The position numbers and the translations under genes were made by a program. A stretch of DNA of 64,000 nucleotides from Lactobacillus sp. W8174 (GTDB lineage: Bacteria; Bacillota; Bacilli; Lactobacillales; Lactobacillaceae). Numbering within the stretch: the stretch's first letter is position 1; each line of letters begins with the position of its first letter. Location: positions 220,840 through 284,839 of the forward strand of contig NZ_JACFRN010000003.1 of the NCBI RefSeq assembly GCF_016100975.1, in the 5' to 3' direction. Below the pieces are notes generated by a model, which saw only the letters and a program-made list of their open reading frames with translations, searched no databases and was not told the origin of the DNA. Positions 51,501 through 61,261 of the stretch are shown piece after piece.

Positions 51501-52088
51501 TTGGTTAAAAGAAGAAGCCTTGATTTAGATAAGGTGATTGCGAAGGCGACGGAGCTGATTGGACGAAAGGGACTTTCCGCGACCACTCTGCCGAACCTAG
51601 CCAAAGAGTTAGGCGTTCGTTCACAGTCACTTTACCATTATGTTTCAGGTCGAAAGCAACTGCTGTCGCTTGTCGGTGCAAGCAGAATTAAAATTTTAGG
51701 TAAAAAATTAGTTGATAATTTGATCGGAATTTCAGGTGAAGAGGCTTTACTTAAGTTTGCTGATATCGTCCGTAATTTTATTTTGGACGATCCTGCATTA
51801 ATTAGTATTCTCTATCACTTGAATGAATACCAAAAAGACGATGCTATTACTCAAGAAATTTTAAAGATAATAGCTTTGGCTGACAAACTAAATTTGAGAA
51901 GTGACAGCACGGTTTCGCTCCATTCCTTAATTGGGGCAGTACTAGGATACGTTTTTTTAGATGTGTCTGATTCTTTTACAGAAGAAACTAGTGAAGAGGC
52001 TGACCAAGGCTATCATGAATTAATTATTCAATTGGTTCAGCCTAAGAAATTATTGCCAAAAAAGAGAAAGGAAAATAAGAGTGCATAA
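51501..52088 (+). CDS. TetR-family regulator
   Basis: A 195-residue TetR-type repressor with helix-turn-helix ATTLPNLAKELGVRSQSLYHYVSGRKQLL near the N-terminus. A TTG start at 51501 is preferred because AAAGGAGG lies 7 bases before it. ATG 51480 would be 7 codons longer with the ribosome site inside. Its end overlaps the MMPL exporter gene by 8 bases, so regulator and pump form one operon that the protein most likely represses until a lipid-like or toxic ligand binds. Confidence 0.87.
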   Translation: MVKRRSLDLDKVIAKATELIGRKGLSATTLPNLAKELGVRSQSLYHYVSGRKQLLSLVGASRIKILGKKLVDNLIGISGEEALLKFADIVRNFILDDPALISILYHLNEYQKDDAITQEILKIIALADKLNLRSDSTVSLHSLIGAVLGYVFLDVSDSFTEETSEEADQGYHELIIQLVQPKKLLPKKRKENKSA

Positions 52089-55000
52089 ACTAGTAAAAAA
52101 TCATATTTTCTCGTTAATTGCATGGATTTTAATATTAATCATTTCAGTTGTGGCTTTGCCGGACGTTACAGGGTTAACCCGTGAGCACTCAAATATTTCC
52201 TTACCGTCGGATGTTCAAAGTGAAGTCGCAAAGTCAATTCAAAATGATTGGGGTCCTAAGCAAAAGGATACCTATCAGATTGCAGTGGTCTTTAACAAGC
52301 AAAAGGGCAAATTGACATCTGATGATAAAAATGCCATTAATGAAACCATTGACAGACTTAAAGACAAGCAAGATCAGTATGGGATCAAGATGGTCTTGGG
52401 TCCAGATGATAATATTGCTACTAAGAAAAAGCTGCAGTCAAAGGATAATACAACTTGGATAATGCAGTTGAATGTGGCTAAAAAGCACGGACCGGTTAAT
52501 GATGTTGAGGCTGAGTTGAATAAAGCAGTCAAAACTGCCGGCATCAGAACTTACGTTACTGGTGCTGATGTTTTACAAAATGCCTTCTCGAATGCTATTC
52601 AAGAGGGAATTAAGAAAACGGAAGTAATTACCGTTATCTTCATATTTATTGTGTTAGTGATTGTCTTCAGGTCGCCAATAGTGCCCCTAATTTCATTACT
52701 AACGGTTGGAGTTTCCTTTATCACATCATTTGCGATTGTGACTAATCTGGTTAAATACCAGAACTTTCCGTTTTCTAACTTTACACAAGTCTTTATGATT
52801 ATTGTGCTGTTCGGAATTGGTACGGACTATAACATCCTTTTGTATGACAAATTCAAAGAAGACCTCGGTAAAGGGATGGATCGCTATGAGGCGATGAATA
52901 GTGCCTTAAAAGTTGCTGGTAAAACCATCCTTTATTCCGGTTCTTCCATCTTAATTGGATTTTCGGCACTGAGTTTAGCTAACTTTTCAATTTATCGCTC
53001 AGCAGTTGGTGTTGCGGTCGGCGTAGCTGTTTTATTAATAGTGCTGCTGACACTCAATCCTTTCTTCATGGCTGTTTTGGGAGAAAAAATGTTCTGGCCG
53101 GTGAAGAAGTTTACCGGTGAGCATGAAGATAAATTATGGCATGGTATTTCCAAAGCGACACTTGCTCACCCAATTATTTACTTAATTGTATTGGCTGTGG
53201 TTGTGCTTCCTTTTGGTCTTATGTATACTGGTCACTTGAATTATGATGACACTGATGAGATTGATAATAGTACCCCAGCTAAAGCAGGGATGCTCGTTGT
53301 CGAAGATCACTTTTCAAAGGGGATGGCCGAGCCATCGACTCTTTATATTAAGAGTAACCATAAACTTGATAATGAAGCAGATTTGCGGTTAATTGATCAA
53401 TTAACCAGACAACTCCAGGCATCTGAAGATGTGGCTTTTGTCACTTCTGTAACTCAGCCATATGGTGAAAGCATTGATCAGCTCTACGTTAAGAATCAGC
53501 TTAACACTGTTAACCAAGGTGTTGACCAGGCACGCGCCGGTTTGGGCAAATTGAGCAAGGCAAGCAAGAAAGTTACTGCTGGCGCAAGCAAGTTGGCTGA
53601 CGGAACCAGCCAATTGCAAAATGGTACTAGTCAACTCCAAGATGGCGCCAGCAAATTACAGGCTGGTACTGGTAAACTGCAAAATGGTGCCAGCCGTTTG
53701 CAAAATGGGACAGGTCAACTGCAAGGCGGTGCCAGTCGTCTGCAAAGTGGAACTGAGCAAATGAGCAGTGGCCTTAACCAATTAAATTCCCAACTTGCAA
53801 GTGGCAGTGCTAGTATTGCGAATGCACAGAAAAATACCAAAGCTGTTTTAGAAAAGAGCTATAAAGCTAACTTATCAAAGAGCATTAATAGTATACCCGG
53901 CTTAACTCAGCAGCAGAAGATGGCTGCCATGCAAGCTGCTGGTGCTGCTTTAGAAAAATCTTGGGCTGAAGCTTCTGCTTCAATGCCAGATGTATCTGGA
54001 CAAATGGGTCAGCTGCAATCTGGTGTCGGCAGATTAACTACTGCTTCAGGTCAATTGAGTAGTGGTGCTGCTACCTTAAATGGCGGCATTGGCCAACTCA
54101 ATTCCAGTGCAGGTCAATTAAGCTCTGGTATTGGTCAAGTTAATTCCAGTACTGGTCAATTAAGTTCAGGTATTGGCCAATTAAATTCCAGTGTTGGTCA
54201 ACTTAATTCAGGTGCCGGCAAGTTAGCTTCGAGCACGCCAAAGATTACTAATGGTGTAGATGAAGTAAATAGTGGCTTAGGACAAGGTGCTGCTTACCTT
54301 AATGGTTTAGCAAGTTCTTCAGCCGCAGATACTTTCTATATCCCACAAGAATTTATTAAAAACGATACTTTCCAAACTTCGATTAAGAATTATTTGAGTC
54401 CTGACAAGAAGTCAGCAATGTTCATGATTGTCTTTAAGTCAAATCCAAGTAGTCTTAAAGCAACCAAGAAGGCGCAGGATCTGAGTTTGATGGCTAAGAA
54501 GTCATTAGCAGGAACTAGGCTTAAAAAGGCTACAGTAGCAATGGGTGGCGAAAGTTCTAACATCGCTGACATTAAGGACATTGCCAACAGGGACTTTATT
54601 AGAACTGCTGCCATCATGTTAATTGGAATTGGCATTGCCCTGATTTTTGTTACTCGTTCACTTTTACAGCCTGTCTACATTTTAGGTACACTACTGATTG
54701 CTTACTTCTGCTCATTATCAATTACAGAGTGGGTAGTTAAGGCTACTTTAGGTAAAAGCATGCTAACTTGGAACACGCCGTTCTTTGGCTTTATCATGCT
54801 AATTGCTTTAGGTGTTGATTACAGTATTTTCTTAATGACACGCTATCGTGAACTTGAAAACGGTAGCCCAAGTCAAAGAATGCTTAAAGCATGTGGCATT
54901 ATTGGAACTGTGGTAGTTTCAGCAGCCATTATCTTAGCTGGTACATTTGCCGCATTAATTCCATCAGGAATTCCAACTTTGATTGAAGTTGCTTTGGCAG

Positions 55001-55113
55001 TGATTATTGGTTTGATAATTTTAGTATTTATTATGCCGATTACATTGTCAGCTGCAGTCAAGTTGACTTATGAAGGTGTTCATTGGCGCAAGAATAAACG
55101 TGCTAAAAATTAA
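52081..55113 (+). CDS. MMPL/RND-family lipid or toxin exporter with repeat-rich outer domain
   Basis: A 1010-residue exporter. Two MMPL halves of about six helices each (around residues 170-400 and 840-1000) carry GIGTDYNILLYDKFKED and ALGVDYSIFLMTRYRE, the proton-relay motifs. The outer domain between them has about fifty residues of seven-residue repeats (LQNGTSQ, LQDGASK, LQAGTGK type) and a second run (LSSGIGQLNSSAGQ type), which predict a long coiled or beta-solenoid-like stalk as in YhgE/Pip proteins. It starts at GTG 52081 inside the TetR gene. The TetR-MMPL pairing recalls fatty-acid exporters such as FarE. Confidence 0.87.
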   Translation: MHKLVKNHIFSLIAWILILIISVVALPDVTGLTREHSNISLPSDVQSEVAKSIQNDWGPKQKDTYQIAVVFNKQKGKLTSDDKNAINETIDRLKDKQDQYGIKMVLGPDDNIATKKKLQSKDNTTWIMQLNVAKKHGPVNDVEAELNKAVKTAGIRTYVTGADVLQNAFSNAIQEGIKKTEVITVIFIFIVLVIVFRSPIVPLISLLTVGVSFITSFAIVTNLVKYQNFPFSNFTQVFMIIVLFGIGTDYNILLYDKFKEDLGKGMDRYEAMNSALKVAGKTILYSGSSILIGFSALSLANFSIYRSAVGVAVGVAVLLIVLLTLNPFFMAVLGEKMFWPVKKFTGEHEDKLWHGISKATLAHPIIYLIVLAVVVLPFGLMYTGHLNYDDTDEIDNSTPAKAGMLVVEDHFSKGMAEPSTLYIKSNHKLDNEADLRLIDQLTRQLQASEDVAFVTSVTQPYGESIDQLYVKNQLNTVNQGVDQARAGLGKLSKASKKVTAGASKLADGTSQLQNGTSQLQDGASKLQAGTGKLQNGASRLQNGTGQLQGGASRLQSGTEQMSSGLNQLNSQLASGSASIANAQKNTKAVLEKSYKANLSKSINSIPGLTQQQKMAAMQAAGAALEKSWAEASASMPDVSGQMGQLQSGVGRLTTASGQLSSGAATLNGGIGQLNSSAGQLSSGIGQVNSSTGQLSSGIGQLNSSVGQLNSGAGKLASSTPKITNGVDEVNSGLGQGAAYLNGLASSSAADTFYIPQEFIKNDTFQTSIKNYLSPDKKSAMFMIVFKSNPSSLKATKKAQDLSLMAKKSLAGTRLKKATVAMGGESSNIADIKDIANRDFIRTAAIMLIGIGIALIFVTRSLLQPVYILGTLLIAYFCSLSITEWVVKATLGKSMLTWNTPFFGFIMLIALGVDYSIFLMTRYRELENGSPSQRMLKACGIIGTVVVSAAIILAGTFAALIPSGIPTLIEVALAVIIGLIILVFIMPITLSAAVKLTYEGVHWRKNKRAKN

Positions 55114-55125
55114 GCGAAATTAATT

Positions 55126-55170
55126 AAAAGGTTGAAATTCTCATTTAGTAGAGGATTTCAGCCTTTTTTG
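55126..55170 (+). terminator. Terminator after MMPL gene
   Basis: AAAAGGTTGAAATTCTC pairs with GAGGATTTCAGCCTTTT (G-T pair included) and T6 follows. Confidence 0.8.
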
Positions 55171-55192
55171 GTTTAACGCACTTCTTGACGGG

Positions 55193-55435
55193 TTTACAAA
55201 AGTTTGTTCATTATAGTATACTATTTTTAATTAAATTTTAAGTGGAAGGTAAGGAATACTGGCATGTTAAGACAAGTAAATAATCAATAAGCTCTAGTTG
55301 TAGTTTTAAATCAATCACCACTTTTTAATTTTTAACTCAACGTAGAGCGATTCACTTTAACAGATAGAGTAATTTTTGCAATTCAATGAATTGCAGCTTA
55401 TTTAGTGTATTATGTGTACACGTTGAGGTTTGATA
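55193..55435 (+). promoter_or_regulatory. Promoter and structured leader of the ABC-F gene
   Basis: TTTACA (55193-55198), 18 bases, TATACT (55217-55222) gives a leader of about 200 bases. It contains a short peptide frame, GCTCTAGTTG (55291-55300) complementary to CAACGTAGAGC (55338-55348, one bulge), the hairpin TGCAATTC-AAT-GAATTGCA (55377-55395), and CTCAACG (55336-55342) complementary to CGTTGAG (55421-55427), which is part of the ribosome site. The first and last pairings exclude each other. Regulation of ribosome-site access is inferred. Confidence 0.55.
55264..55290 (+). CDS. Possible 8-residue leader peptide (MLRQVNNQ)
   Basis: ATG 55264 with AAGGA 8 bases upstream reads MLRQVNNQ and stops at 55288-55290, directly before the first arm of the leader stem. 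The layout resembles leader peptides of antibiotic-inducible ribosome-protection genes. Confidence 0.4.
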   Translation: MLRQVNNQ

Positions 55436-56986
55436 GTGGAATTAATTAAAATAGATTATTTACAAATTGGCGTGGCAGCTTCTAAACTGCTGACTGTCTC
55501 AAATTTGAGTATCAATTCTAGACAAAAAATTGGTTTAATTGGTAACAATGGTGCTGGTAAAACCACTTTAATGAAGATTCTGGCTCAAGAAAAATTGCCG
55601 GATTTATTTACTATTAAAGGTGCAGTTATTAACAATTGTAATTTTGCCTATGTGCCGCAACTGCTTGATGCTGGGGATAAGAGCGGCGGGCAAAGAGAGA
55701 AATTAGCTCTCAGTAGGGCCATTGCCAAATTAAAAAATATGCCTAACGGCTTGTTGCTTTTAGACGAACCCACATCTAATTTGGATATTACGCAGCAACA
55801 ATGGTTAATAAAGTTAATAAATAAAAGCAAAACTGCCTGTTTAATTATCAGTCATGACCAGGACTTTTTAAATAGCGTTTGTGATTCAGTTTGGTATGTT
55901 CAAAATCAAGAAGTGCACAATTTCTCTGGGACTTATGAAGAATTTCGCAGCTTTAGACAAGATGAACAAAAACGAGCAGAAACGATTTATGAGCAAAAGG
56001 AAAAGCACCTTGAGCAGTTAAAGAGAAGTTATAATCAGCATTTTAATAAGGCCAGAACTTTTTCTCGTAATAAAAAGGGACTTTCTTCATCTGACTGGCG
56101 GTCAAAGTCCATGGGAAAACAAAAAACAGCAAATAATGTTATCAGAGCCAGTAAAAGTCTTGCTAACCGCATCAATAAGGAAAAAGGAGAGCTAAAAAGG
56201 CCACCAGTTCATCATGCGATTACCTTGAAAAATGCGATAACTGATTTGTCGATTTCTCCTAAAAGCAAGGCATTACGGATAGAACAACAGCCAATTAATG
56301 CATATGGTCAAAAGCTATTTAACATTACGCAGGAAGTAAATCTTGCTTATCGCTCAAAAGTAGTTTTAACTGGGCAAAACGGGATTGGTAAGACTGTTTT
56401 TCTGAAAAAAATCAAGAATAAACAATTAACCGGCTTTTATAATCCTAAATTGAAAATAGGTTATTTTAACCAAAACATAGTTGCGAGCCAAACAGATAAA
56501 ACCTTGTTAGACTCTCTTTTTGCTACTAGTATATTTGATGATAGTTCGACTATGCAGGTCTTAGGCGATTTGCATTTGCGCCAATACGGTGAGCACAAAA
56601 TAAGTGATCTTAGTGGTGGTCAGCTCGTGTGTTTCAATTTAGCTAAGATACTAACTGGTCAATATAATTTATTGCTACTGGATGAACCGACTAACTTTTT
56701 AGATATTGCATCGGTTAATGCACTGGCCGAATTTGTCACCGCTTATCCCTTTGCCATGATTCTCGTGTCACACGATCAGGCATTTATCAAGCAGCTTAAA
56801 ATTACAAAATGGCACATTAAGAATAGTCGGTTAATCACATCAACGGCCCAAAAGAAGCAGTCCAAAAAAGGCAACAATAATGAATTAGAACTACTCAAGT
56901 TTAAGCTCGATCAATTAATGCTTGATTCGAATGCTTCAATTTCTGAAATAAAGCAAGTTAAGGCACGAATTCAAGAATTACAGTAA
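55436..56986 (+). CDS. ABC-F ribosome-associated ATPase (antibiotic-resistance type)
   Basis: A 516-residue protein with two ABC domains and no membrane segments. The first has GNNGAGKTT, KSGGQREKLALSRA and LLLLDEPTSNLD. The second has GQNGIGKTV, LSGGQLVCFNLAKIL and LLLLDEPTNFLD. A long basic linker (about residues 165-265) joins them, as in Vga/Msr/Lsa-type proteins that displace antibiotics from the ribosome. The start is GTG 55436 with GAGG 7 bases upstream. A housekeeping ABC-F is the alternative. The structured leader favours a drug-inducible one. Confidence 0.82.
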   Translation: MELIKIDYLQIGVAASKLLTVSNLSINSRQKIGLIGNNGAGKTTLMKILAQEKLPDLFTIKGAVINNCNFAYVPQLLDAGDKSGGQREKLALSRAIAKLKNMPNGLLLLDEPTSNLDITQQQWLIKLINKSKTACLIISHDQDFLNSVCDSVWYVQNQEVHNFSGTYEEFRSFRQDEQKRAETIYEQKEKHLEQLKRSYNQHFNKARTFSRNKKGLSSSDWRSKSMGKQKTANNVIRASKSLANRINKEKGELKRPPVHHAITLKNAITDLSISPKSKALRIEQQPINAYGQKLFNITQEVNLAYRSKVVLTGQNGIGKTVFLKKIKNKQLTGFYNPKLKIGYFNQNIVASQTDKTLLDSLFATSIFDDSSTMQVLGDLHLRQYGEHKISDLSGGQLVCFNLAKILTGQYNLLLLDEPTNFLDIASVNALAEFVTAYPFAMILVSHDQAFIKQLKITKWHIKNSRLITSTAQKKQSKKGNNNELELLKFKLDQLMLDSNASISEIKQVKARIQELQ

Positions 56987-56996
56987 AAGACTGTAT

Positions 56997-57035
56997 TAAA
57001 ATAGTGATAAAGAATTTTCTTTATCGCTATTTTTG
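56997..57035 (+). terminator. Terminator after ABC-F gene
   Basis: AAATAGTGATAAAGAA pairs with TTCTTTATCGCTATTT (one G-T pair) and T-run follows. Confidence 0.85.
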
Positions 57036-57081
57036 TTTTATGATTAAGCTATTAATAATTATTGCTTAAAGGAAGTTTCTT

Positions 57082-58098
57082 ATGACTACTTGTCCAAACT
57101 GTGGTCGTCCCATCACTGATGAGGATGTTACCTGTCCAAATTGCCATTTTGATTTACAAAAATATCGTGAGACTTTTTTCACGGACCGACACCAAAAGGC
57201 TAATTTTGAAGATGAAAAAACTGGTCAAAAAATTGCCAGTCGTAAAGTATATCGGCAAGAATTTTATCCGGAAAAACAAAATTCGGTTATTGAACGAATG
57301 CTGCAATGGATTCATGTTAATAGCATGATTGCTTTTCTGTTAGGAATAGTTTTACTGATTCTTATGAGTTTTTCCCGCAGCTTTGGTTGGATTTGTTTCT
57401 TTGCACTGCTGGTCTGGCTATACTTTGTTTGTAGTCGTGAGGAAAAAATTGACCGCTATACTGTGGATGAACGTTTAACACAAAAAATAAATCAGATTGG
57501 GTCCAACATGTTTAATGATGTGGCTGAATCAAAAGAAAAGGTAAAAGCAAAAAGCAGATTGACTCAGAAAAATTCTGATGCAAAAACAACTGTCAATAAG
57601 AAAAAACATTTTTCCTACGTGCAACTTTTAGTAGTACTGATGGCAGTAATAAATCTAATAGTTCTATTTACTGGTTCTGGTGCATCTGTGTTAGACGTGA
57701 CTTATGGCCAAAAAATGTCGATTACCGGTGTCATTTTCAGGCTTGCCGGCAGACTTTTTTCTTCAAATGCGACATTGCTTTCAGGCGTTTTGCTTTGTAT
57801 AATTTGGCTCATAATTGTTTTAATTCCGTTATTTATTATTTATCATACTATGAGAGATACTAAAAAGAGCAGGATCATTGCGTTTTTACTTTCTTTAATT
57901 GAAACTATTTTTCTAATTTACGTTATTTATAGGATGTCCAATACTTCACTGTCTAATCGGGGCATTTTACACAGCATTACCAGCCAACTGCTTTTGTATG
58001 CCGTATCAGTAGGCGCTTCAACTTATTTCTTAATTCTAGCCAATGTGATGACGACAGGACTTACAGGCTATAATTTATTTCGTCACCGTCAAAAGTAA
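57082..58098 (+). CDS. Zinc-ribbon membrane protein of unknown function
   Basis: A 338-residue protein. Residues 1-24 form a zinc ribbon (CPNCGRPITDEDVTCPNCHF, two CxxC pairs), then a soluble part. Two hydrophobic segments at about 78-115, and four more from about 185 to 330, suggest five or six transmembrane helices. No family name comes to mind. Such zinc-ribbon plus membrane proteins are frequent in lactobacilli. AAAGGAAG precedes the ATG and a terminator follows, so it is a single gene. Confidence 0.7.
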   Translation: MTTCPNCGRPITDEDVTCPNCHFDLQKYRETFFTDRHQKANFEDEKTGQKIASRKVYRQEFYPEKQNSVIERMLQWIHVNSMIAFLLGIVLLILMSFSRSFGWICFFALLVWLYFVCSREEKIDRYTVDERLTQKINQIGSNMFNDVAESKEKVKAKSRLTQKNSDAKTTVNKKKHFSYVQLLVVLMAVINLIVLFTGSGASVLDVTYGQKMSITGVIFRLAGRLFSSNATLLSGVLLCIIWLIIVLIPLFIIYHTMRDTKKSRIIAFLLSLIETIFLIYVIYRMSNTSLSNRGILHSITSQLLLYAVSVGASTYFLILANVMTTGLTGYNLFRHRQK

Positions 58099-58104
58099 TA
58101 ATTA

Positions 58105-58162
58105 AAAAAAGCTGATCAATCGGCGTCCTTATTGGGCAGCGCAATTTATCAGCTTTTTTAAT
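58105..58162. terminator. Bidirectional terminator between zinc-ribbon and aldehyde dehydrogenase genes
   Basis: AAAAAAGCTGAT ... ATCAGCTTTTTT outer stem of 12 pairs around a GC-richer inner part. It serves both convergent genes. Confidence 0.8.
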
Positions 58163-58179
58163 TTATCTTCTTATAGGAA

Positions 58180-59556
58180 TTATTTTGTTGGCATTGAAAT
58201 TACTAAGTGTTGGTTAACGAAAGCCATCAAACCTAAGTCACTAAGTTCACGGCCATAGCCAGACTTCTTAACACCACCAAATGGTAATTCACCGGAACTA
58301 ATCCAAGTGCCATTGATGACAGACATACCAGTTTCAATTTGTGCGGCTACATTTTGAGCACGCTTAATGTTTGAACTGATAACAGAAGAACCCAAACCAT
58401 AACTAGAATCGTTTGCTAAAGCAATAGCGGCATCTTCATCTTCGACTTCGTAAACAGTAGCAACTGGACCAAAGAACTCTTGGTCAAAGGCCGGGTTGTC
58501 ACGATCAACATTGGTTAGAATAGTTGGACGGAAGAATGCACCGTCTGAATCAATTTCAGGATATTGGTAGAAAACTTTTGCTCCTCCTGCAAGAGCGCCA
58601 TCTAATTGTTTAGTCAGTTTATCCTTAGCGCCCTGTGAGTTCATTGGCGGCAAGGTAGTACTTGGGTCAAGCGGATCTCCAGGTTTCAAACTAGAAAAGA
58701 CCTTCTTTAATTCCTGCAATGTTTCTTCATAACGGGACTTAACGACAATAATGCGTTTGGAAGAAGTACATACCTGGCCGTCATTATAAGTTCTAGCTGA
58801 ACAAAGCGCTTGTTTCAAAACTTCAGGATCAGCGTCGTCAAGGATGATGAAGGCATCATTGCCGCCAAGCTCCATGGTCGACTTCTTCAAGTTTTTACCA
58901 GCATTTTCAGCAACTGAAGAGCCACCACGTTCTGAGCCAGTCAACGCTACACCCTGAATTCTTGGGTCAGCAATCATTTGATCAAGTTGGTCGTAACTTG
59001 GATACATATTAATTAGGCTGCCTTCAGGGGCTCCTGCCTGCTTAATAATTTTGGCAATTAAAGCTGCAGAACCAGGAACATTGTGAGCATGCTTCAAGAT
59101 AATAGGATTACCGACAATAAAGTTTGGCGCAAATACCCTGATTACTTGATAAAGAGGGAAATTCCACGGCTCACACGCCATTATTACGCCAGTTGCTTGT
59201 TTAAGGTAATATGCATCACCCAATTTAGTATCAATTGGCTCAGGTTTCAACAACTCGGGACCTTTTTCGGCAAAGTAATCACAAATAGATACACAAAGAT
59301 CAACTTCACCTTCAGATTCACCAATCATTTTACCCATTTCACGGGTCATGATCTCTGCCATTTCTTTTTTATGCTCGCGCAAACCGTCTGCTACTTTGTG
59401 TAATGTTGCTGTTCGGGTCTCGGGGCCTTCATGGCGCCACTTGTGGTAAAGTGCATCGGTCAAGTTTAGAGCATCCTCAATTTGTTCAGCTGTAGGATTA
59501 TCATAGCTGGCAAAAGTTTCATTAGTATATGGATTAATAGATTGATATTTAGCCAT
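58180..59556 (-). CDS. NAD(P)-dependent aldehyde dehydrogenase, succinate-semialdehyde type
   Basis: A 458-residue aldehyde dehydrogenase. PWNFPLYQ marks the cofactor region. The general base is in [11 protein letters not shown] and the catalytic cysteine in [11 protein letters not shown]. The ending [16 protein letters not shown] is typical of the GabD-like branch. It oxidises aldehydes to acids and is often annotated as succinate-semialdehyde dehydrogenase in lactobacilli, though other aldehydes are possible. It is a single minus-strand gene with GGAGATA before ATG. Confidence 0.88.
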   Translation of the reverse strand: MAKYQSINPYTNETFASYDNPTAEQIEDALNLTDALYHKWRHEGPETRTATLHKVADGLREHKKEMAEIMTREMGKMIGESEGEVDLCVSICDYFAEKGPELLKPEPIDTKLGDAYYLKQATGVIMACEPWNFPLYQVIRVFAPNFIVGNPIILKHAHNVPGSAALIAKIIKQAGAPEGSLINMYPSYDQLDQMIADPRIQGVALTGSERGGSSVAENAGKNLKKSTMELGGNDAFIILDDADPEVLKQALCSARTYNDGQVCTSSKRIIVVKSRYEETLQELKKVFSSLKPGDPLDPSTTLPPMNSQGAKDKLTKQLDGALAGGAKVFYQYPEIDSDGAFFRPTILTNVDRDNPAFDQEFFGPVATVYEVEDEDAAIALANDSSYGLGSSVISSNIKRAQNVAAQIETGMSVINGTWISSGELPFGGVKKSGYGRELSDLGLMAFVNQHLVISMPTK

Positions 59557-59679
59557 AATATTATCTCCTTAAATTTTAATCAGGATAGATTTTTCTCAAA
59601 ATCAATATAAACCGTTTTCATAAATCATTATAGCACATATAGAATATTTTACTAATAATTAGTAAGTAAAAGTTAAGAT

Positions 59680-60462
59680 TTATTTTACTGCATTTAAAAG
59701 GTATGCTAATGATTCCTCTAAATATTGATTAACATAAGTCATTGCGTGGCGCTTACCTGCTATTAATTTAAGATCAACAGCATGGTTATTTTGTGCCAAA
59801 AAGTTAATAAAATTAAGTAAATATTTAATAGGAGACAATTCATCTGCAGAATTGATCATTAATAATTGCTGTAAGTTGCTGTAATCATATGAATCAGCAT
59901 CAATCTCTTTTAATATCTTTTCATCTTCAGAACCGGCATATGCTAAGGTAAAATATTTATAAAAAGCGTTGTTAATATCACGTTGGTTGCTCAAACCTAG
60001 TTCTTTATGGCCATCAACTGCTGGCGTGACGTTTTGGTGATCTTTCATCCAAGCAGAATAACTGACGGGAGCAGACCAAGTTACAGTAGGAAAGCCATAT
60101 TTACCCGCAATATTTAGCGCCATGGTGCCACCACTACTGGCACCGATTTGAGTAATATTAACTTTTTTATTAATTACAAAATCGCTTTGCATCAGCCATT
60201 TGACGAAGTTAATGCTATCTTGGTGTGCTGCTGGAAAAAGGTATTGTGGCGCAAGAGAGTAATTAGGGGCAAAAACAGTGAAACCGTGGTCAGAAATTTT
60301 TTGACATAAGTCTTTAAAACTGTTTTTATCTCCCCGAAACCAGCCGCCACCATGCCAAAACAGCAGTATTTTGTCACTAAAACTAACGTTGTCTGGCTTA
60401 TAAATATCTACCTTAAGTTTTCTTTGTTCATCATAAGTGACATCATTGATAATTGTGGTCAT
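59680..60462 (-). CDS. Alpha/beta hydrolase, esterase/lipase-like
   Basis: A 260-residue hydrolase. The oxyanion motif is WHGGGWFRGD near residue 36, the nucleophile elbow is IGASSGGTMA near 107, and the C-terminal acid and base are in SADELSPI and GKRHAMTY. It resembles the BD-FAE/hormone-sensitive-lipase group of carboxylesterases. It has no signal peptide. GGAGGAAAAT precedes ATG. The substrate is unknown. Confidence 0.85.
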   Translation of the reverse strand: MTTIINDVTYDEQRKLKVDIYKPDNVSFSDKILLFWHGGGWFRGDKNSFKDLCQKISDHGFTVFAPNYSLAPQYLFPAAHQDSINFVKWLMQSDFVINKKVNITQIGASSGGTMALNIAGKYGFPTVTWSAPVSYSAWMKDHQNVTPAVDGHKELGLSNQRDINNAFYKYFTLAYAGSEDEKILKEIDADSYDYSNLQQLLMINSADELSPIKYLLNFINFLAQNNHAVDLKLIAGKRHAMTYVNQYLEESLAYLLNAVK

Positions 60463-60655
60463 CCGATTTTCCTCCCCAAAATTATATTTTTAAACCTATT
60501 ATACTGTAATTAACAGTCAGTTTTTGTTTTAAACCTAAATTGCTTTCACTTCAGGAAAATAATTAAAATATTTTAATTATTATTATTTAATGACTTAAAA
60601 AGTAATCACTATGCTTATTTTTTGGTAAAATTAGGCTTAACATTGGAGGTAAGCT

Positions 60656-61261
60656 ATGCATCTGTCTGCTAAAGCTAGTCGAAGACTGATTAATATCTTG
60701 ACCGTTGTCAGCGGGATTATCATTATTATTTTATGTATATACTGGTACAAATTAGGAATATTTACCAGTCAGGCTAAAATGAAAGCATATTTGGCTAACA
60801 AGAGAATAATTGGGCCGATTATTTTTGTTTTAATCCAGATAATTCAGGTTGTTATTCCTATTATTCCTGGTGGTGTTTCACTTTTAGGAGGAGTTATTTT
60901 CTTTGGGCCAATAGCCGGCTTTATTTATAACTATGTAGGAATCTGTATTGGTTCAATTATTAACTTCTTTTTAGCGCGTTTTTACGGCAGACCTTTTATT
61001 CTTCATATTGTTTCTGAAAAAACTCTTGATAAATATATGAAATGGACTAAAAACCAGCGTAAATTCAACTGGTTTTTTGCAATCTGTATTGTTGCCCCGA
61101 TGGCGCCAGATGATGTTTTGTGTCTTTTAGCCGGTTTGACTGATATGAAATTCTGGACTTATTTTTGGATTATTATCCTAGGCAAGCCTTGGACCATTGC
61201 GGCATACAGTCTGGCACTGGGCTTGGGCATGGATTGGCTGCTCAAGCTGACAGGTCATTAA
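60656..61261 (+). CDS. TVP38/TMEM64 (DedA-like) membrane protein
   Basis: A 201-residue protein with about five hydrophobic segments. The VTT-domain core is seen in IPIIPGGVSLLGGVIFFGPIAG (residues 68-89) and in APMAPDDVLCLLAGLTDMKFW near residue 145. The P-D-x-L and paired glycine loops are re-entrant elements of this family, which is linked to lipid scrambling and membrane stress. GGAGG lies 7 bases before the ATG. Its stop TAA overlaps the start of the acetyltransferase gene. Confidence 0.85.
   Translation: MHLSAKASRRLINILTVVSGIIIIILCIYWYKLGIFTSQAKMKAYLANKRIIGPIIFVLIQIIQVVIPIIPGGVSLLGGVIFFGPIAGFIYNYVGICIGSIINFFLARFYGRPFILHIVSEKTLDKYMKWTKNQRKFNWFFAICIVAPMAPDDVLCLLAGLTDMKFWTYFWIIILGKPWTIAAYSLALGLGMDWLLKLTGH

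Noticed and set aside
53401..54635. Minus-strand frames over the MMPL repeat region
   Set aside because: The repeats of the real gene create open antisense frames. No ribosome site or promoter was seen.
61165..61260. Longer N-terminus for the GNAT protein
   Set aside because: It would overlap the membrane-protein gene by 97 bases, and the GNAT fold starts after ATG 61261, which is placed at the upstream stop codon.
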